From: a virus
Length of the DNA: 64,000 bases
Strand: one strand, 5' to 3'
IMG/VR virus record: IMGVR_UViG_3300025121_000030
Span: 1-64,000 of that record
The notes below the pieces were generated by a model. The model saw only the letters and a program-made list of their open reading frames with translations, made no database searches and was not told the origin of the DNA. The position numbers were made by a program, and so were the translations under genes. Each line of letters starts with the position of its first letter. Within the stretch, counting starts at the first letter, position 1. Shown here piece after piece: positions 24,175 to 34,455 of the stretch.

Positions 24175-24949
24175 AAAAGTATTATTAAATAAATCATTAA
24201 ATGATGGATATGTTGATGATAAACCAAGTATCACAATAAAATTATTAGCAAAACATTTTTTTAAGATTGGTCAAGATAAGGAACAAGTTATTGATTCTAT
24301 TGATAATTTTATGAGCAATAATTATAAGAAATATAATTTTATGAATTGGAAAAATACCATTGAGAATATTGTAAAACAAGTTAGTAATTTATCTGATTAT
24401 GAATTTTTTTATATTATAAATATATTAGTATATGAAGATGAACTAGAAATTATAAATAGTATTAATAATTTAAGATTAGAAAAATTAGCTTTTGTCTTAC
24501 TTGTTTATTCTAAAATATATAATCAAATGAATAAAAATAAAGCTAATTGGGTTAATTCAAGTTTAAAAGATATTTTTAGTGATACAAAAATGGCAATAAG
24601 TAAAAAAGATCAAGGTTTAATGATTAATAAATTAAAAGATATGGAATTAATAGAGGTGTCAAGAAAAGTTGAATGTACTAATATGAAAGTTTTATTTGCA
24701 AAAGATGAAGGTAAAGTTGCTATTGAAATTATTGATTTTATAGATTTTATATATGAATATTTAGATTGGAAAGGTTATAGAATTGATGTTTGTGAAGGAA
24801 ATAATTGTTGTAGATTAATTATAATGAGAAATAATAAAAATAAATATTGTAGTGATTGTGCTAAAATAAATAAATTAGAACAAAATAAGTTGTGGAAAAG
24901 AGAATATGATAAAAGTAGGAAAATAGAAAATAGTAATAAACCATTATAA
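24155..24949 (+). CDS. Predicted DNA-binding protein with C-terminal zinc finger
   Basis: The middle (about residues 120-190) resembles a winged helix: WVNSSLKDIFSDTKMAISKKDQG, then INKLKDMELIEVSRK. The C-terminus has CEGNNCCRLI followed by KYCSDCAK and a basic helix, a zinc-finger tail common in phage proteins. ATG 24155 has GGAGG six bases upstream and overlaps the polymerase exon. A role with the polymerase (transcription factor) is plausible from the coupling but unproven. Confidence 0.65.
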   Translation: MKIILNEKVLLNKSLNDGYVDDKPSITIKLLAKHFFKIGQDKEQVIDSIDNFMSNNYKKYNFMNWKNTIENIVKQVSNLSDYEFFYIINILVYEDELEIINSINNLRLEKLAFVLLVYSKIYNQMNKNKANWVNSSLKDIFSDTKMAISKKDQGLMINKLKDMELIEVSRKVECTNMKVLFAKDEGKVAIEIIDFIDFIYEYLDWKGYRIDVCEGNNCCRLIIMRNNKNKYCSDCAKINKLEQNKLWKREYDKSRKIENSNKPL

Positions 24950-24954
24950 ATAAA

Positions 24955-25064
24955 GAGTTTTATAACTATATATAAGAAAAATCTTATATGGAAACTATAA
25001 GTAATCACGGTGGATGTCTTCGGACTACACTTTAGAGAGTTAGGATGCGTCCTGCTCTCTTTTT
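24955..25064 (+). terminator. Tandem hairpins ending in a terminator
   Basis: TATAAGA/TCTTATA forms a first small hairpin. GTC-TTCG-GAC (25016-25025) is a second with a stable UUCG loop. AGAGAG/CTCTCT with inner AGGA/TCCT (25034-25060), followed by five T, is a strong terminator. The series separates the polymerase operon from the next genes. Confidence 0.7.
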
Positions 25065-25161
25065 AATTTCCTCATTCGTTTTCTATTTTCGTTTCCTATT
25101 AAAAAATTTGAAATACAATAAACTAAATAAAATAAACTACAAAAGGAGAATCAACGTAACA

Positions 25162-25353
25162 TTGAAACAAATCAGTCAACAAGAAAAAGAATGGTTAATC
25201 TCTAAAAAAATTTTAAAAATGGAAGGTGGGAAGTATCCTGATTTGTCTGGTACTTCAAAAAAGAAGAAAAGTAAAAGGAAAAAGATTTTAGTACCTGATT
25301 GGATGGCAGATAGAGTTTTTAAGGATATGTATAAGAAAGATGTTATAGAATAG
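25162..25353 (+). CDS. Small basic protein, 63 aa
   Basis: Starting at TTG 25162 the protein reads MKQISQQEKEWLISKK and ends with a basic cluster (KKKKSKRKK) and VPDWMADRVF. AAAAGGAG is 13 bases upstream, slightly far. The basic centre suggests nucleic-acid binding. It lies just before the PIN-PhoH gene. A longer frame from 25045 runs through the terminator and is unlikely to be used. Confidence 0.6.
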   Translation: MKQISQQEKEWLISKKILKMEGGKYPDLSGTSKKKKSKRKKILVPDWMADRVFKDMYKKDVIE

Positions 25354-25390
25354 TAAGCAACAAAAATTTTCCGAGAGGAATTGATATCTT

Positions 25391-26611
25391 ATGAAAGAAT
25401 TAAAAAAGATTTTTGTAGATACAAATGTACTCTTAAGTCCAAAATTTAATTTTGATAATTATTCTCGTATATATATAAGTATTGTCTCAATTGAAGAATT
25501 AGACAAACTTAAAAGAGATGAACGAATATCATATCAAGCAAGACAAGCAATTAAAAATATTAATTCTGCTGATAATGTAGATATTATAATGAATGGTGTT
25601 AATATTTGTGGTGTAATGTTTTCTAATCAAAGTAATGATAATATGATACTGTCTATGGCATATACTACTTATGAAAATAATGATAAAGATATGATTTTTA
25701 TTTCAGATGATTACAATTTAATTGTTAAAGCACAAGCATTAGGATTACCATGTAAAATGTTTGAGTTTGAAGATGGTAAGAGTAATGATAAATATAATGG
25801 CATTAGAAAACTAACTTTGACAGAGCAAGAATATGTTAATTTACTTGAAAATCCTAATTTATATAATTTTCAACCTAATGAATATATAATAATTCATAAT
25901 ACAACATCTAATGATGAATATTTATTTACATGGAATAAGTATTTTGAAGAAGTAAAAATTAAACCAATAATAAATAAATATGTAAATAAAATTGTACCAT
26001 TAGATATTTATCAAAAAGCATTTATACATATGCTTCAAAATGATAATATAAAAATTAAAATAACTGATTCAAAATATGGCGTAGGTAAAAGTTTTTTGAT
26101 GATACATTGGGCATTGCAAATGTTAGACAAAGAAAAAGTTGATAAGTTATATTTTGTAAAAAGTGATTCACCACCTAAAGGAAGAAGAGAATTTCCTGCA
26201 ATCCCAGGAGATGTAGTAGAAAAGACATCTCCTCTACTTGGTGTTTTATGTGATACCACCTCGGAAGATAATATAATGGATATATTACTTAGAAATAATA
26301 GATTAGAAATTTTACCTATTCAATTTGCTAAAGGTAGATCACTTCGTAACTCTATATTGTATATAAATGAGGCACAAGATTTTACACCTTCTGAAATGGA
26401 AAGATTACTTTCTAGAATTGGTGAAGGAACATTTGTATTATTAGATGGTTCTACTATGCAGATTGATAATAGATACTGTTTAAATAGAAATGGATTAACT
26501 GTTACAAGCAATAATTTCAAAGATAAATATATTGCAGGGCAAGTTAATATGATAGAAGATCATAGAAGTGAAATTAGTAAAATGGTAAGTGAAATGGATT
26601 GGAAGGATTAA
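25391..26611 (+). CDS. phoH: PIN-PhoH protein (PhoH2-like RNA helicase/RNase)
   Basis: Residues 1-130 form a PIN domain: FVDTNVLL supplies the first acidic residue, VSIEELDKL the next, and FISDDYNL a third. Residues 210-400 form a PhoH ATPase: P-loop DSKYGVGKSFL, the PKGRREFPAIPGD loop, Walker B ILYINEAQDFT and LLDGSTMQID. The PIN-PhoH fusion is known as PhoH2 (YlaK type), an ATP-dependent RNA-unwinding ribonuclease. The length (406 aa) fits. It may process phage or host RNA. Confidence 0.88.
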   Translation: MKELKKIFVDTNVLLSPKFNFDNYSRIYISIVSIEELDKLKRDERISYQARQAIKNINSADNVDIIMNGVNICGVMFSNQSNDNMILSMAYTTYENNDKDMIFISDDYNLIVKAQALGLPCKMFEFEDGKSNDKYNGIRKLTLTEQEYVNLLENPNLYNFQPNEYIIIHNTTSNDEYLFTWNKYFEEVKIKPIINKYVNKIVPLDIYQKAFIHMLQNDNIKIKITDSKYGVGKSFLMIHWALQMLDKEKVDKLYFVKSDSPPKGRREFPAIPGDVVEKTSPLLGVLCDTTSEDNIMDILLRNNRLEILPIQFAKGRSLRNSILYINEAQDFTPSEMERLLSRIGEGTFVLLDGSTMQIDNRYCLNRNGLTVTSNNFKDKYIAGQVNMIEDHRSEISKMVSEMDWKD

Positions 26612-26674
26612 AAAGAATAATGGTCGATATTCTATACCTCTTCTACACTATTTTAAATTGAATTGAGGAATTGT

Positions 26675-27877
26675 ATGGAACATTTAAGAAAAGATAACGA
26701 ATCAGATTATGATTATATAATTAGACTTATTGAAGGTAAATCAAATGGAATTTATGATATTGATTATGTTGAATTATTTAAATTAGCATTTGGGGTAACA
26801 TTGAATTCTGATGAATGTAGGAAAAGGTATTATGGTTTAAAAATGCTTCTTCCTTATCTTGATAAAGAAAAGATAATTAATATTAGTGATGATAAGATAT
26901 TGAATGAGTATGAGCAAAAATTACAAGAATTACAAAAAGAAAAAATAAAAGTTCAAACAGAAAAAGCAGTATTATCACAATTATTAAGAGAGGATGCAAG
27001 ATTTGAATTATTTACTGAAAGAGCAATTCAAGCAATAAAAGAAATTCAACCTCTTCCATCCCCTATTAAAATTATTAATAATAAAAATAAAACAGAAGGA
27101 TTGTTGTGTATTTCTGATGCACATTTTGGAAAAGAAATTTTAATTAAAGGACTTAAAGGTGAGATTATTAATGAATATAATGAAGATATATTTAAACAAA
27201 GAATGTATAAACTACTTGATAAAACTATAGAAATTTGTAAAAAAGAAAATTTAACAGAAATACATATAATGAATCTTGGTGATGAATTAGATGGATTAAT
27301 TCATCTAGGACAACTTATAAATTTAAAATATGGTGTTATTGAATCAGCAATTAAATATTCTTATTTCATAGCAACATGGTTAAATTTATTAAGTGAAAAT
27401 GTTAAAATAAAATTTTATTCTACATGTGGAAACCATACAGACTTGAGATTGTTAGGTACTAAAAAAGGGGAATTGCCACATGAAAATATTAGCAAAGTAA
27501 TTTTTGTTTTAACAAAAGAAATATTAAAAGATAATCCTAATATTGAATGTATGGAAAATGAAACGGAAATGATATATACACAAATTGCAGGATTTAATGT
27601 TTTAGGTACTCATGGTGAAGAAAAAGATGTTCAACAATCAATTAGAGATTATTCATATATGTATAATGAAGATATTTCTTACCTTGTAACTGGTCATAAA
27701 CATCATGCAAATAGTATAAATTTAGGTGTTTCTAAAGGTACTATTGGTGTTGGTTCAATCTGTGGATTAGATGATTTTAGTTTAAAAATTAAAAAGATTT
27801 CTGAAGCAAGTTCTACATTTGTTGTTTTTGAAGAATGTGTTGGTAAAACAATTGAATATAATATTAGTTTGAATTAA
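26675..27877 (+). CDS. Calcineurin-like metallophosphoesterase
   Basis: The metal-binding motifs appear in order: SDAHFG, GDELDG, GNHTD, GTHGE and GHKHHA, matching the metallophosphoesterase family that includes Mre11/SbcD. The N-terminal about 150 residues, with a coiled-coil region (EYEQKLQELQKEKIK), are not part of that fold. ATG 26675 has GAGGAA upstream; TTG 26663 is a weaker alternative. Such phage enzymes act on DNA ends or cyclic nucleotides; the substrate cannot be told here. Confidence 0.85.
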   Translation: MEHLRKDNESDYDYIIRLIEGKSNGIYDIDYVELFKLAFGVTLNSDECRKRYYGLKMLLPYLDKEKIINISDDKILNEYEQKLQELQKEKIKVQTEKAVLSQLLREDARFELFTERAIQAIKEIQPLPSPIKIINNKNKTEGLLCISDAHFGKEILIKGLKGEIINEYNEDIFKQRMYKLLDKTIEICKKENLTEIHIMNLGDELDGLIHLGQLINLKYGVIESAIKYSYFIATWLNLLSENVKIKFYSTCGNHTDLRLLGTKKGELPHENISKVIFVLTKEILKDNPNIECMENETEMIYTQIAGFNVLGTHGEEKDVQQSIRDYSYMYNEDISYLVTGHKHHANSINLGVSKGTIGVGSICGLDDFSLKIKKISEASSTFVVFEECVGKTIEYNISLN

Positions 27878-27904
27878 AATAAAATGCCGAAAGGTAATAT
27901 ATAC

Positions 27905-28489
27905 ATGGAATATTTAATACCAAATGATAGAATAATGGATGAAATGCGTATTAACTCTGCTATGAGAGACAGACGTATTCTATTTTCTGAGGAAATAGAA
28001 CGAGATTCTATTTTTAAGGTAATGTATTGGCTAGATAGACTTAAATTACTTGACAAGAAAAATAATACTAAAGAACCAATAGAAATAGTTTTAGACACAT
28101 ATGGTGGTGATGCGTACTCAACAATTGCTTTATGCTCCAAAATAAAAAGTATGATTAATGAAGGATATAATATTATCATAACAGTTCATACTACAGCTTT
28201 TTCTGGTGGATTTTGGTTGCTTATATGTGGTTCAGAACGTAGAGCATTACCTGATTCTAGAATTATGGTTCATAGTATTATATCAGGTTCATTTGGTAAA
28301 CATCAAGAAATGATTGATGATATGGAAGAAACTAATACTATGTGGAAAAAGTTAAAAGAGATAGTTATTAATAATACTAATATAACTGAAGAAAGATTAG
28401 AAGAAATTAAGAAATTAAAATATGATTGGTACTTTTGGGGAAGCGAAGCATGTCAAGACAATCTAAAAGTAGTTGATTATTTAATTTAA
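27905..28489 (+). CDS. ClpP-like serine protease
   Basis: The catalytic serine is S100 in TTAFSGGFWL and the histidine H123 in RIMVHS. DTYGGDAYSTIALCSKI is the usual ClpP glycine-rich segment. About 195 aa, a typical ClpP length. ATG 27905 has AAAGG about nine bases upstream; ATG 27884 is possible but lacks a site. Phage ClpP-like proteins may act in capsid maturation or protein quality control. No ClpX partner is in the window. Confidence 0.85.
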   Translation: MEYLIPNDRIMDEMRINSAMRDRRILFSEEIERDSIFKVMYWLDRLKLLDKKNNTKEPIEIVLDTYGGDAYSTIALCSKIKSMINEGYNIIITVHTTAFSGGFWLLICGSERRALPDSRIMVHSIISGSFGKHQEMIDDMEETNTMWKKLKEIVINNTNITEERLEEIKKLKYDWYFWGSEACQDNLKVVDYLI

Positions 28490-28500
28490 GGAGAAAACAT

Positions 28501-28875
28501 ATGAACGATAAAACAAAAACAATATCTCAAACACAAATACAAGAACAAGAATTAAATACCACTCCCCTACTCTCTTCTACATCAGAAGTGATTCTATTCT
28601 TTGAACCATTAGAGATATCAACTGATAATCTAGCAGAAGATACTAATATTCAATTAGATTTAGATGAATTTAAAAGAGGATTAAAAGATTCTTCATATTA
28701 TTCTGGTTTTTACACAGGTTTAATTAATTCAGGTATTTCAATGGATGATTCTATTACGTTAATTCTGAATAAAATGAATGTCGATCATAGTGTACAAATA
28801 ACTAATATAAATGCTAATGCTACTATTGAGAGTTCTAAAAATGCGACAATATTAAAGGAAAAAGATATGTTGTAA
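28501..28875 (+). CDS. Hypothetical protein, 124 aa
   Basis: A Thr/Gln/Ser-rich N-terminus (about residues 1-40) precedes a helix-rich region with DEFKRGLKDSSYYSGFYTG and NSGISMDDSITLILNKM. AAGGAG precedes the ATG, 12 bases after the ClpP-like gene, so the two form an operon. No family is recognised. Confidence 0.65.
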   Translation: MNDKTKTISQTQIQEQELNTTPLLSSTSEVILFFEPLEISTDNLAEDTNIQLDLDEFKRGLKDSSYYSGFYTGLINSGISMDDSITLILNKMNVDHSVQITNINANATIESSKNATILKEKDML

Positions 28876-28939
28876 TAATTAAATTATATTTATTACAATT
28901 ATAAAATAATAATATAAATTTAAAGGAGAATATTAAAAC

Positions 28940-29620
28940 ATGCAACTAACAACCAAACATTACTATGATGATGAAACTTTTGAACACGTAAAAAGTAAGT
29001 TTTATATTGATGGTGAAGAAGTTGATTTTGAATCTTATCAAGATTTTGTTGGTGGTTTAAGTGAATATAATAAAGAAGAAGTAAAAAAAATAAATGATAG
29101 TCCTTATACATACGATGACGATGAAGTTTGTGATTGTTGTGAAGATTGCGAAGGATGTAAAGAAGATGAATTTGATTACGGAGAATTGTTAGAATTATTT
29201 GCTAAGAGAATTCAAGAGACAAATGGAAATAAAATTTCTATTAAATCTATTTTAGACGAATTTGCGGATAATTTTATTGAAGATTATGATGAGGAATCAG
29301 TTGATAAATGTGATGATTGTGAAAATAAAGATATATGCTTAGATATTAGTATTATTGAAGAATTTTATGATCGAATTGAAAACTTAGATTGTGATTGTAG
29401 TTCATGTATAAAAAATGTTTTATATGAATTGTTTATGTTGGGTAAGGAAATTGGATGGAACGATTGTGAAAAGGAATTTGTTAATGATACAAATAAAAAT
29501 GAAAAAGAATCTAAAACTAATATTACATGTAATTTAACTGTTAATAATACAAAAGATGATATGAATAAAGTTGCTGAACAAATACTTAACATGATTAATA
29601 ATTCTACTAGATGGGGTTAG
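28940..29620 (+). CDS. Cysteine-rich acidic protein, 226 aa
   Basis: Clusters CDCCEDCEGCKED (near residue 62), CDDCENKDIC (near 130) and CDCSSC (near 150) could bind zinc or an iron-sulfur centre. The rest is acidic and helical, with a C-terminal Asn-rich stretch. AAAGGAG precedes the ATG. A terminator follows. I do not recognise the family; its place just before the packaging genes gives little clue. Confidence 0.7.
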   Translation: MQLTTKHYYDDETFEHVKSKFYIDGEEVDFESYQDFVGGLSEYNKEEVKKINDSPYTYDDDEVCDCCEDCEGCKEDEFDYGELLELFAKRIQETNGNKISIKSILDEFADNFIEDYDEESVDKCDDCENKDICLDISIIEEFYDRIENLDCDCSSCIKNVLYELFMLGKEIGWNDCEKEFVNDTNKNEKESKTNITCNLTVNNTKDDMNKVAEQILNMINNSTRWG

Positions 29621-29652
29621 ATAGTCGGAAGGACAATTAAATAATCATAGAT

Positions 29653-29684
29653 AAAACCCATTAATTATTATCTTAATGGGTTTT
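29653..29684 (+). terminator. Strong intrinsic terminator
   Basis: AAAACCCATTAA (29653-29664) pairs perfectly with TTAATGGGTTTT (29673-29684). It separates the early-gene block from the packaging and head genes. Confidence 0.85.
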
Positions 29685-29886
29685 AATGTGTGTTTATTAT
29701 TTAGTATAGAAGTGAGATTTGGTTGTAATATTTTTTAGGTTAGTATTAGATTATAAATATAATAATTTTAAATATGTTTATTTTAAGAAGTTAAGTAATT
29801 GGGAATTAGCTATTCCCTCTCTACACATCCTAATTTCTATTTTATTTTTATATGCGTGGAGAAATGGAGGATAAATTTAAAAATAT

Positions 29887-30018
29887 TTGTGTAACGGTAA
29901 TTTAATAATTGATAAAGATAATTTTAATAAATATTATAATTTTAAATTTGATAATTTATTAGATAATGAATACAAGTATATTACTTTAAAAGGAGATGAT
30001 GCCAGATGCCAAGATTAA
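29887..30018 (+). CDS. Possible 43-aa ORF before the packaging genes
   Basis: The 29685-30005 interval is otherwise empty. TTG 29887 opens a protein-like frame (MCNGNLIIDKDNFNKYYNF, then an acidic end) whose stop overlaps the start of 30006. GGAGG is 12 bases upstream. Overlap with the next start favours a real, coupled gene, but its size makes this uncertain. Confidence 0.35.
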   Translation: MCNGNLIIDKDNFNKYYNFKFDNLLDNEYKYITLKGDDARCQD

Positions 30019-30968
30019 CTAAAACTATTAAGAATATTAAAGAAGTTAAAACTGTATCTGGAGAAGGTTATTGTAGAATTTGTATGAAAATGCATCCTAT
30101 ATCTTATTTTTATGAATGTACAAATCCAAATATAGATAAAAATGGTTATCTTTCAATTTGTCGAGATCATTGTAATGAGATTTTCGATAATTATTTCTCA
30201 ATACATAATAATATAGATATTGCTTTAAAATTAACATGTAGAGATTTAGATGTAAGGTATAGCGAAGAAGCGTTAAAACAAGCACAATCGCATGTAGAAA
30301 ATTTAATGTCTAAAGGTAAAAAAGCAAGTAAATTATTTGGATATTATAAAAGTAAACTTGGGTCCACAAGTAAGAATAATGAAAAATTAGAATCATTTAG
30401 ATTTAAAGATAGTGAATTTGAAAATATTATTAATGATCAAGTTGAAGAAGAAATTGATGATGATTTAGTTTTATTTTGGGGAAGAGGATTTTCATTAGAT
30501 GATTATATATTTTTAGAATTAGAATTGTCAAATTGGAAACAAACACATAAATGTGATAATCAAGCTGAAATAACATTACTGAAAGAAATTTGTGTAAAAA
30601 TATTAATAATAAGAAATAAACGTGCAGATAAAGAAGGCGTATCACAAGATGTAAAAGAATTACAAGAACTTTTTAAAACAGCATCAGTTGATCCTGCAAA
30701 AGCTAATCAAGCAAGTGCTGGAAAATCACATGAAGCATTTGGTTTATGGGTAAAAGATATTGAACAATTTAGACCAGCAGAATGGTATGAACAACAAGAT
30801 AAATATAAAGATATAGATGGATTTAAACCATATCTGAAAAATTATATTTCTCGTCCCATTGAAAATTTTCTTACAGGTGTTAGAAATTTCTTTGTTGATG
30901 ATAATATTGATGCTGATTTAGATAGTGTTGATGTTGGGAAAATTGATGGTGATTTTAATGGGTCGTAG
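30006..30968 (+). CDS. Probable terminase small subunit / packaging factor
   Basis: A zinc-ribbon (YCRICMKMHPISYFYEC...ICRDHC) occupies residues 20-60. The middle is helical and acidic, and the C-terminus contains WVKDIEQFRPAEWYEQQ and a conserved-looking Pro/Asp segment. It directly precedes and overlaps the large terminase, where the small terminase is normally encoded. A zinc-ribbon N-terminus occurs in some Bacillota phage small terminases; identity is by position and plan. Confidence 0.6.
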   Translation: MPRLTKTIKNIKEVKTVSGEGYCRICMKMHPISYFYECTNPNIDKNGYLSICRDHCNEIFDNYFSIHNNIDIALKLTCRDLDVRYSEEALKQAQSHVENLMSKGKKASKLFGYYKSKLGSTSKNNEKLESFRFKDSEFENIINDQVEEEIDDDLVLFWGRGFSLDDYIFLELELSNWKQTHKCDNQAEITLLKEICVKILIIRNKRADKEGVSQDVKELQELFKTASVDPAKANQASAGKSHEAFGLWVKDIEQFRPAEWYEQQDKYKDIDGFKPYLKNYISRPIENFLTGVRNFFVDDNIDADLDSVDVGKIDGDFNGS

Positions 30969-32796
30969 TTATAATAATTATCAAAATAATCATAGTAAGT
31001 ATTCTGGACATAGTAATCAATTTAAAGCACCTAAGTCAATGATAAAAGATAAAGATAGAAATGAACAATGGCAAGAAAATTTAATTGATTGGACTACTTT
31101 TTATCGACGTAATATTCATAGATTTATTCAACATTATTTTGGAGTACAATTATATTGGTATCAAATAATTTGGATATATTTTATGAGTATATGTGAAAGT
31201 TTTGTTACAATTGCAAGTAGAGCAGCAGCAAAGTCATGGTTAATTGCTTTATTGGCTTATGCTAGAGGTGTACTTTATCCAAATAGTGAAATTGTAATTG
31301 TAGCAGCCTCAATGAAACAGGCAGGTATTATATTTGGTAAAATGTCAAGATTAAAAGATGACTATCCAAATATTTCTAGAGAAGTAAAAGATTTTTCAGA
31401 TACTCAAAATAATTGTAGTTGTACTTTACAAAATGGAACAACTATTAAGGTTGTAGCTTGTCAGGAAAGTGGGAGAGGAGAAAGATCTACTTTCACAATT
31501 GGTGAAGAATTTCGTATAATGGACAAAACAAAATTTGATGCGATAGTAAAACCATTTTCATATGCTAGACAAACACCATATTTAATGAAACCAGAATATG
31601 CAAATGAAAAAATTTTAATTGAAGAACCAAGACAAGTTCTTATATCTTCTGCTTATCATAAAGGATTATGGTGGTATAAAGAAACTTTAGACACTATAAA
31701 AATGATGTTAGAAGGAAAAGATGCAGGTTTTATTGCTTTTGATTATTTAATTGCTATTAAACATAATATTAAAACTAAAAAAGCAATAGCAAGAGACAGA
31801 TCGACTATGGATGCAATAACTTTTTTAGAAGAATATGAAAATATCCCATTTGGAGAGAACAGTAATTCTTATTTTAAATTAGATATGTTTCAAAAAAATA
31901 GAAAATTAAAGAAGTCGTTTTATCCTTTAAGACATGATATATTAAATAAAAAGAAAAATCCAAATGAAATAAAAAGAGTAGATGGAGAAATTAGAATTGT
32001 TTCAGTAGATATTGCTGCAAGAAAAGGTCAGAAAAATGACAATACAATTATTACTTGTATAAGAGCATTACCTACATTAAAAGGATATCACCGTGAATAT
32101 GTTTATATGGAATCAAAACAAGGTGAGCATACCGAAAAACAAGCATTACGAATAAAACAAATTTATCATGATTTTGAAGCAGATTATATTGTACTTGATT
32201 TACATAACGTAGGTATTACAATTTTCGAGAGACTTGCAACAGTAACAAAAGATGATGAACGTGGAATTGAATATGATGCTTTTACAGTATATGAACATAA
32301 ATCTCTCGATAAATCATTGATTGATGAATTAAAAGAAAAAACTTTAGCAGCAAAAGCAAAACCTGTTATATATCCTGTTTTAGCTAATGCTAGATTAAAT
32401 AGTGATATTGCAGTAGATTTTAAAGATAAACTACAAAGAAATATGTGTAATTTCCTTATTGATGAAAATGATGGTGAAGAATATCTAAATAAAACAAATA
32501 AAGATTTTTCTCGCAATCAAGATATTAATTTAACTGTATGGTATATTCATCCATATAGACAATTTTCAGAAATGGTTAATGAGACTATTAATTTAGAATA
32601 TACCATACTTAATGGAAATATTAAATTAGAAACAATTGGTACAGCAAGGAAAGATAGGTATACAAGTTGCAGTTATGGAGGGTATTTTATTTCTTTATTA
32701 GAACAAGATTTATTAAAAGAAAAAGAAGAAGATGATCTTGAAAATTTCTTTATTGCTCCAACATCAAAACCTTGGGAAAAATTTTCAAATTACTAA
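30958..32796 (+). CDS. terL: Terminase large subunit
   Basis: The ATPase has a variant P-loop SRAAAKSWL (near residue 90), an adenine-region segment WYQIIWIYFM before it, and Walker B TFTIGEEF. The nuclease domain begins RIVSVDIAARKGQKND (near residue 345) with further acidic residues at YIVLDLHN. Length of about 612 aa fits. It pumps DNA into proheads and cuts it. ATG 30958 overlaps the preceding gene by 11 bases, so translation is coupled; a frame from 30925 exists but has no ribosome site. Confidence 0.9.
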   Translation: MGRSYNNYQNNHSKYSGHSNQFKAPKSMIKDKDRNEQWQENLIDWTTFYRRNIHRFIQHYFGVQLYWYQIIWIYFMSICESFVTIASRAAAKSWLIALLAYARGVLYPNSEIVIVAASMKQAGIIFGKMSRLKDDYPNISREVKDFSDTQNNCSCTLQNGTTIKVVACQESGRGERSTFTIGEEFRIMDKTKFDAIVKPFSYARQTPYLMKPEYANEKILIEEPRQVLISSAYHKGLWWYKETLDTIKMMLEGKDAGFIAFDYLIAIKHNIKTKKAIARDRSTMDAITFLEEYENIPFGENSNSYFKLDMFQKNRKLKKSFYPLRHDILNKKKNPNEIKRVDGEIRIVSVDIAARKGQKNDNTIITCIRALPTLKGYHREYVYMESKQGEHTEKQALRIKQIYHDFEADYIVLDLHNVGITIFERLATVTKDDERGIEYDAFTVYEHKSLDKSLIDELKEKTLAAKAKPVIYPVLANARLNSDIAVDFKDKLQRNMCNFLIDENDGEEYLNKTNKDFSRNQDINLTVWYIHPYRQFSEMVNETINLEYTILNGNIKLETIGTARKDRYTSCSYGGYFISLLEQDLLKEKEEDDLENFFIAPTSKPWEKFSNY

Positions 32797-32829
32797 TTAA
32801 TCACTTAAAAAAGTAGGCAGGTGAAATAT

Positions 32830-34434
32830 TTGGCAAGAAAAAAGCAAAAATCACTTTCTGTTACAACAAATAGTAATAATAATATAAATAGTAATATAAA
32901 CAGTGATATATCAAATACAGATATGTCACCAGATAAATTTTTAGAAACATATTCTAATACATTATATAGTTTGTTAAGAAAGATAAATAATAATCAAGGA
33001 TACTATCCACATTATAGTAACTCTTTGATGAAAGATATAAATATATCTCCATATAAACCTACTTCTCAAGAGATTGAGAAATGGTTATTACAACCTCATA
33101 GATATGAACAACAATTAAGTAATTTGTCACAGTATCTTGAGGGGGTATCTTTACAATTTGAACGTGTAGTTTATCATTTTGCATCTAATCTTGATTTTTA
33201 TTATTACATTTATCCTATCACTCCCGTTCCCGATCCTAAAAAAGATAAAAAAGCGTTTGCTACATATAAAAACTCTAAAAAGAAAGCATTAGATTTTTTA
33301 ACGAAACTTAGAATTCAAGAACAATTTTTTAATATAACTTTAGGTGTCATACGTGAGGGTGGAAAATTTTACTATTTAAGAGAAGCGGATAATTATATTG
33401 ATTATCAAGAAATGCCTTCTGGAGATAATAGATGTATTATAAATGGAAGAACAAGTTTAGGATACACATATGCCTTTGACATGACGTTTTTCCTTCGTAC
33501 ACCACAATCACTTAATGATTATGCTTCTGAATTTACTGATTGGTTTGAAGATTTTTATGAGGATATTAAGACTAATCAAAATTATTTTATACAAATGCCA
33601 CCTAAAAAATCGGTAGTGTTTCTTTTTGATGACACCAAGGCTGCTAGATTGAATCCTTTAAGGGGTTTGTTTAGAGATGTGTTAGGAATAGATGAATATC
33701 GTCAACTCTTGAAGACCAAAACGATGTTAGACACATTTAAATTAATATATTTACAAGCACCACTGGATAAAGATGGAAAACCTTCCATAGATTTCAATAC
33801 TACTGCCAAATGGGTGGCGGCTTGTCAAGCTGGCTTAAATTTCGGAACTACAGTATTTTCCTCTCCAATGAGTGCCACAGAAATCAAGACCTCTGACAAT
33901 CAAAGTATAGCAGCAATTTCAAGTATAGTGGGAAATAGTATGTGGCAAAATTCTGGTATATCACCGTTAACATATGGTTCAGCAGATGGTAAATCTGGTT
34001 CTGCTGTTAAAAATAGTAATACTACTGATATGCAATTTATAAATCATATGTACAGACAATATACTAAAAATATAAATTATCAATTAGCACAAAGAACGGG
34101 TTCTTATAAATTTGGGATTAAGATGTTCGGGGACTCATTTAGTCGTGAAGAAGTTTCGAATAGGTATAAGAACGCTGCAACCCTTGGCGTGTGTCGTAAA
34201 GAATATCTCGCTTCTTTGGGAAAATTACCAGAAGAATATGAAATGCAGATGGATGATGAGACACTATATAGTTGGGACACGCAACAATTCATTCCTTTTA
34301 GTACGTCTTATACTCAAAGCGGAAGCAATCCTAGTAATTTAGGTGGTAGGGAGAAAAAACCTGATGACCAGCTAAATGACGGAGGAGCCACTACTAGGGA
34401 CTACGACTCAAACGATGGAAAAGTTATAAGCTAA
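32830..34434 (+). CDS. Portal protein
   Basis: The protein follows the large terminase, has the usual portal size (about 534 aa) and an N-terminal Ser/Asn-rich arm, then a mixed domain, a clip/wing region and a flexible acidic tail (residues 500-534). Segments such as ATKSAMLDTFKLIYLQAP-like and IGNSMWQNSGISPL-like resemble phage portals of SPO1/phi29-unlike siphovirus type, but no signature motif is certain. TTG 32830 has AGGTG upstream; GTG 32821 is adjacent to that site. It would form the dodecameric channel at the head vertex. Confidence 0.75.
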   Translation: MARKKQKSLSVTTNSNNNINSNINSDISNTDMSPDKFLETYSNTLYSLLRKINNNQGYYPHYSNSLMKDINISPYKPTSQEIEKWLLQPHRYEQQLSNLSQYLEGVSLQFERVVYHFASNLDFYYYIYPITPVPDPKKDKKAFATYKNSKKKALDFLTKLRIQEQFFNITLGVIREGGKFYYLREADNYIDYQEMPSGDNRCIINGRTSLGYTYAFDMTFFLRTPQSLNDYASEFTDWFEDFYEDIKTNQNYFIQMPPKKSVVFLFDDTKAARLNPLRGLFRDVLGIDEYRQLLKTKTMLDTFKLIYLQAPLDKDGKPSIDFNTTAKWVAACQAGLNFGTTVFSSPMSATEIKTSDNQSIAAISSIVGNSMWQNSGISPLTYGSADGKSGSAVKNSNTTDMQFINHMYRQYTKNINYQLAQRTGSYKFGIKMFGDSFSREEVSNRYKNAATLGVCRKEYLASLGKLPEEYEMQMDDETLYSWDTQQFIPFSTSYTQSGSNPSNLGGREKKPDDQLNDGGATTRDYDSNDGKVIS

Positions 34435-34455
34435 TTAAATTAAATATAAATATTA

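Noticed and set aside
25045-25161. Upstream extension of the small basic protein gene
   Set aside because: It passes through a strong terminator and the added residues are not protein-like; TTG 25162 is preferred.
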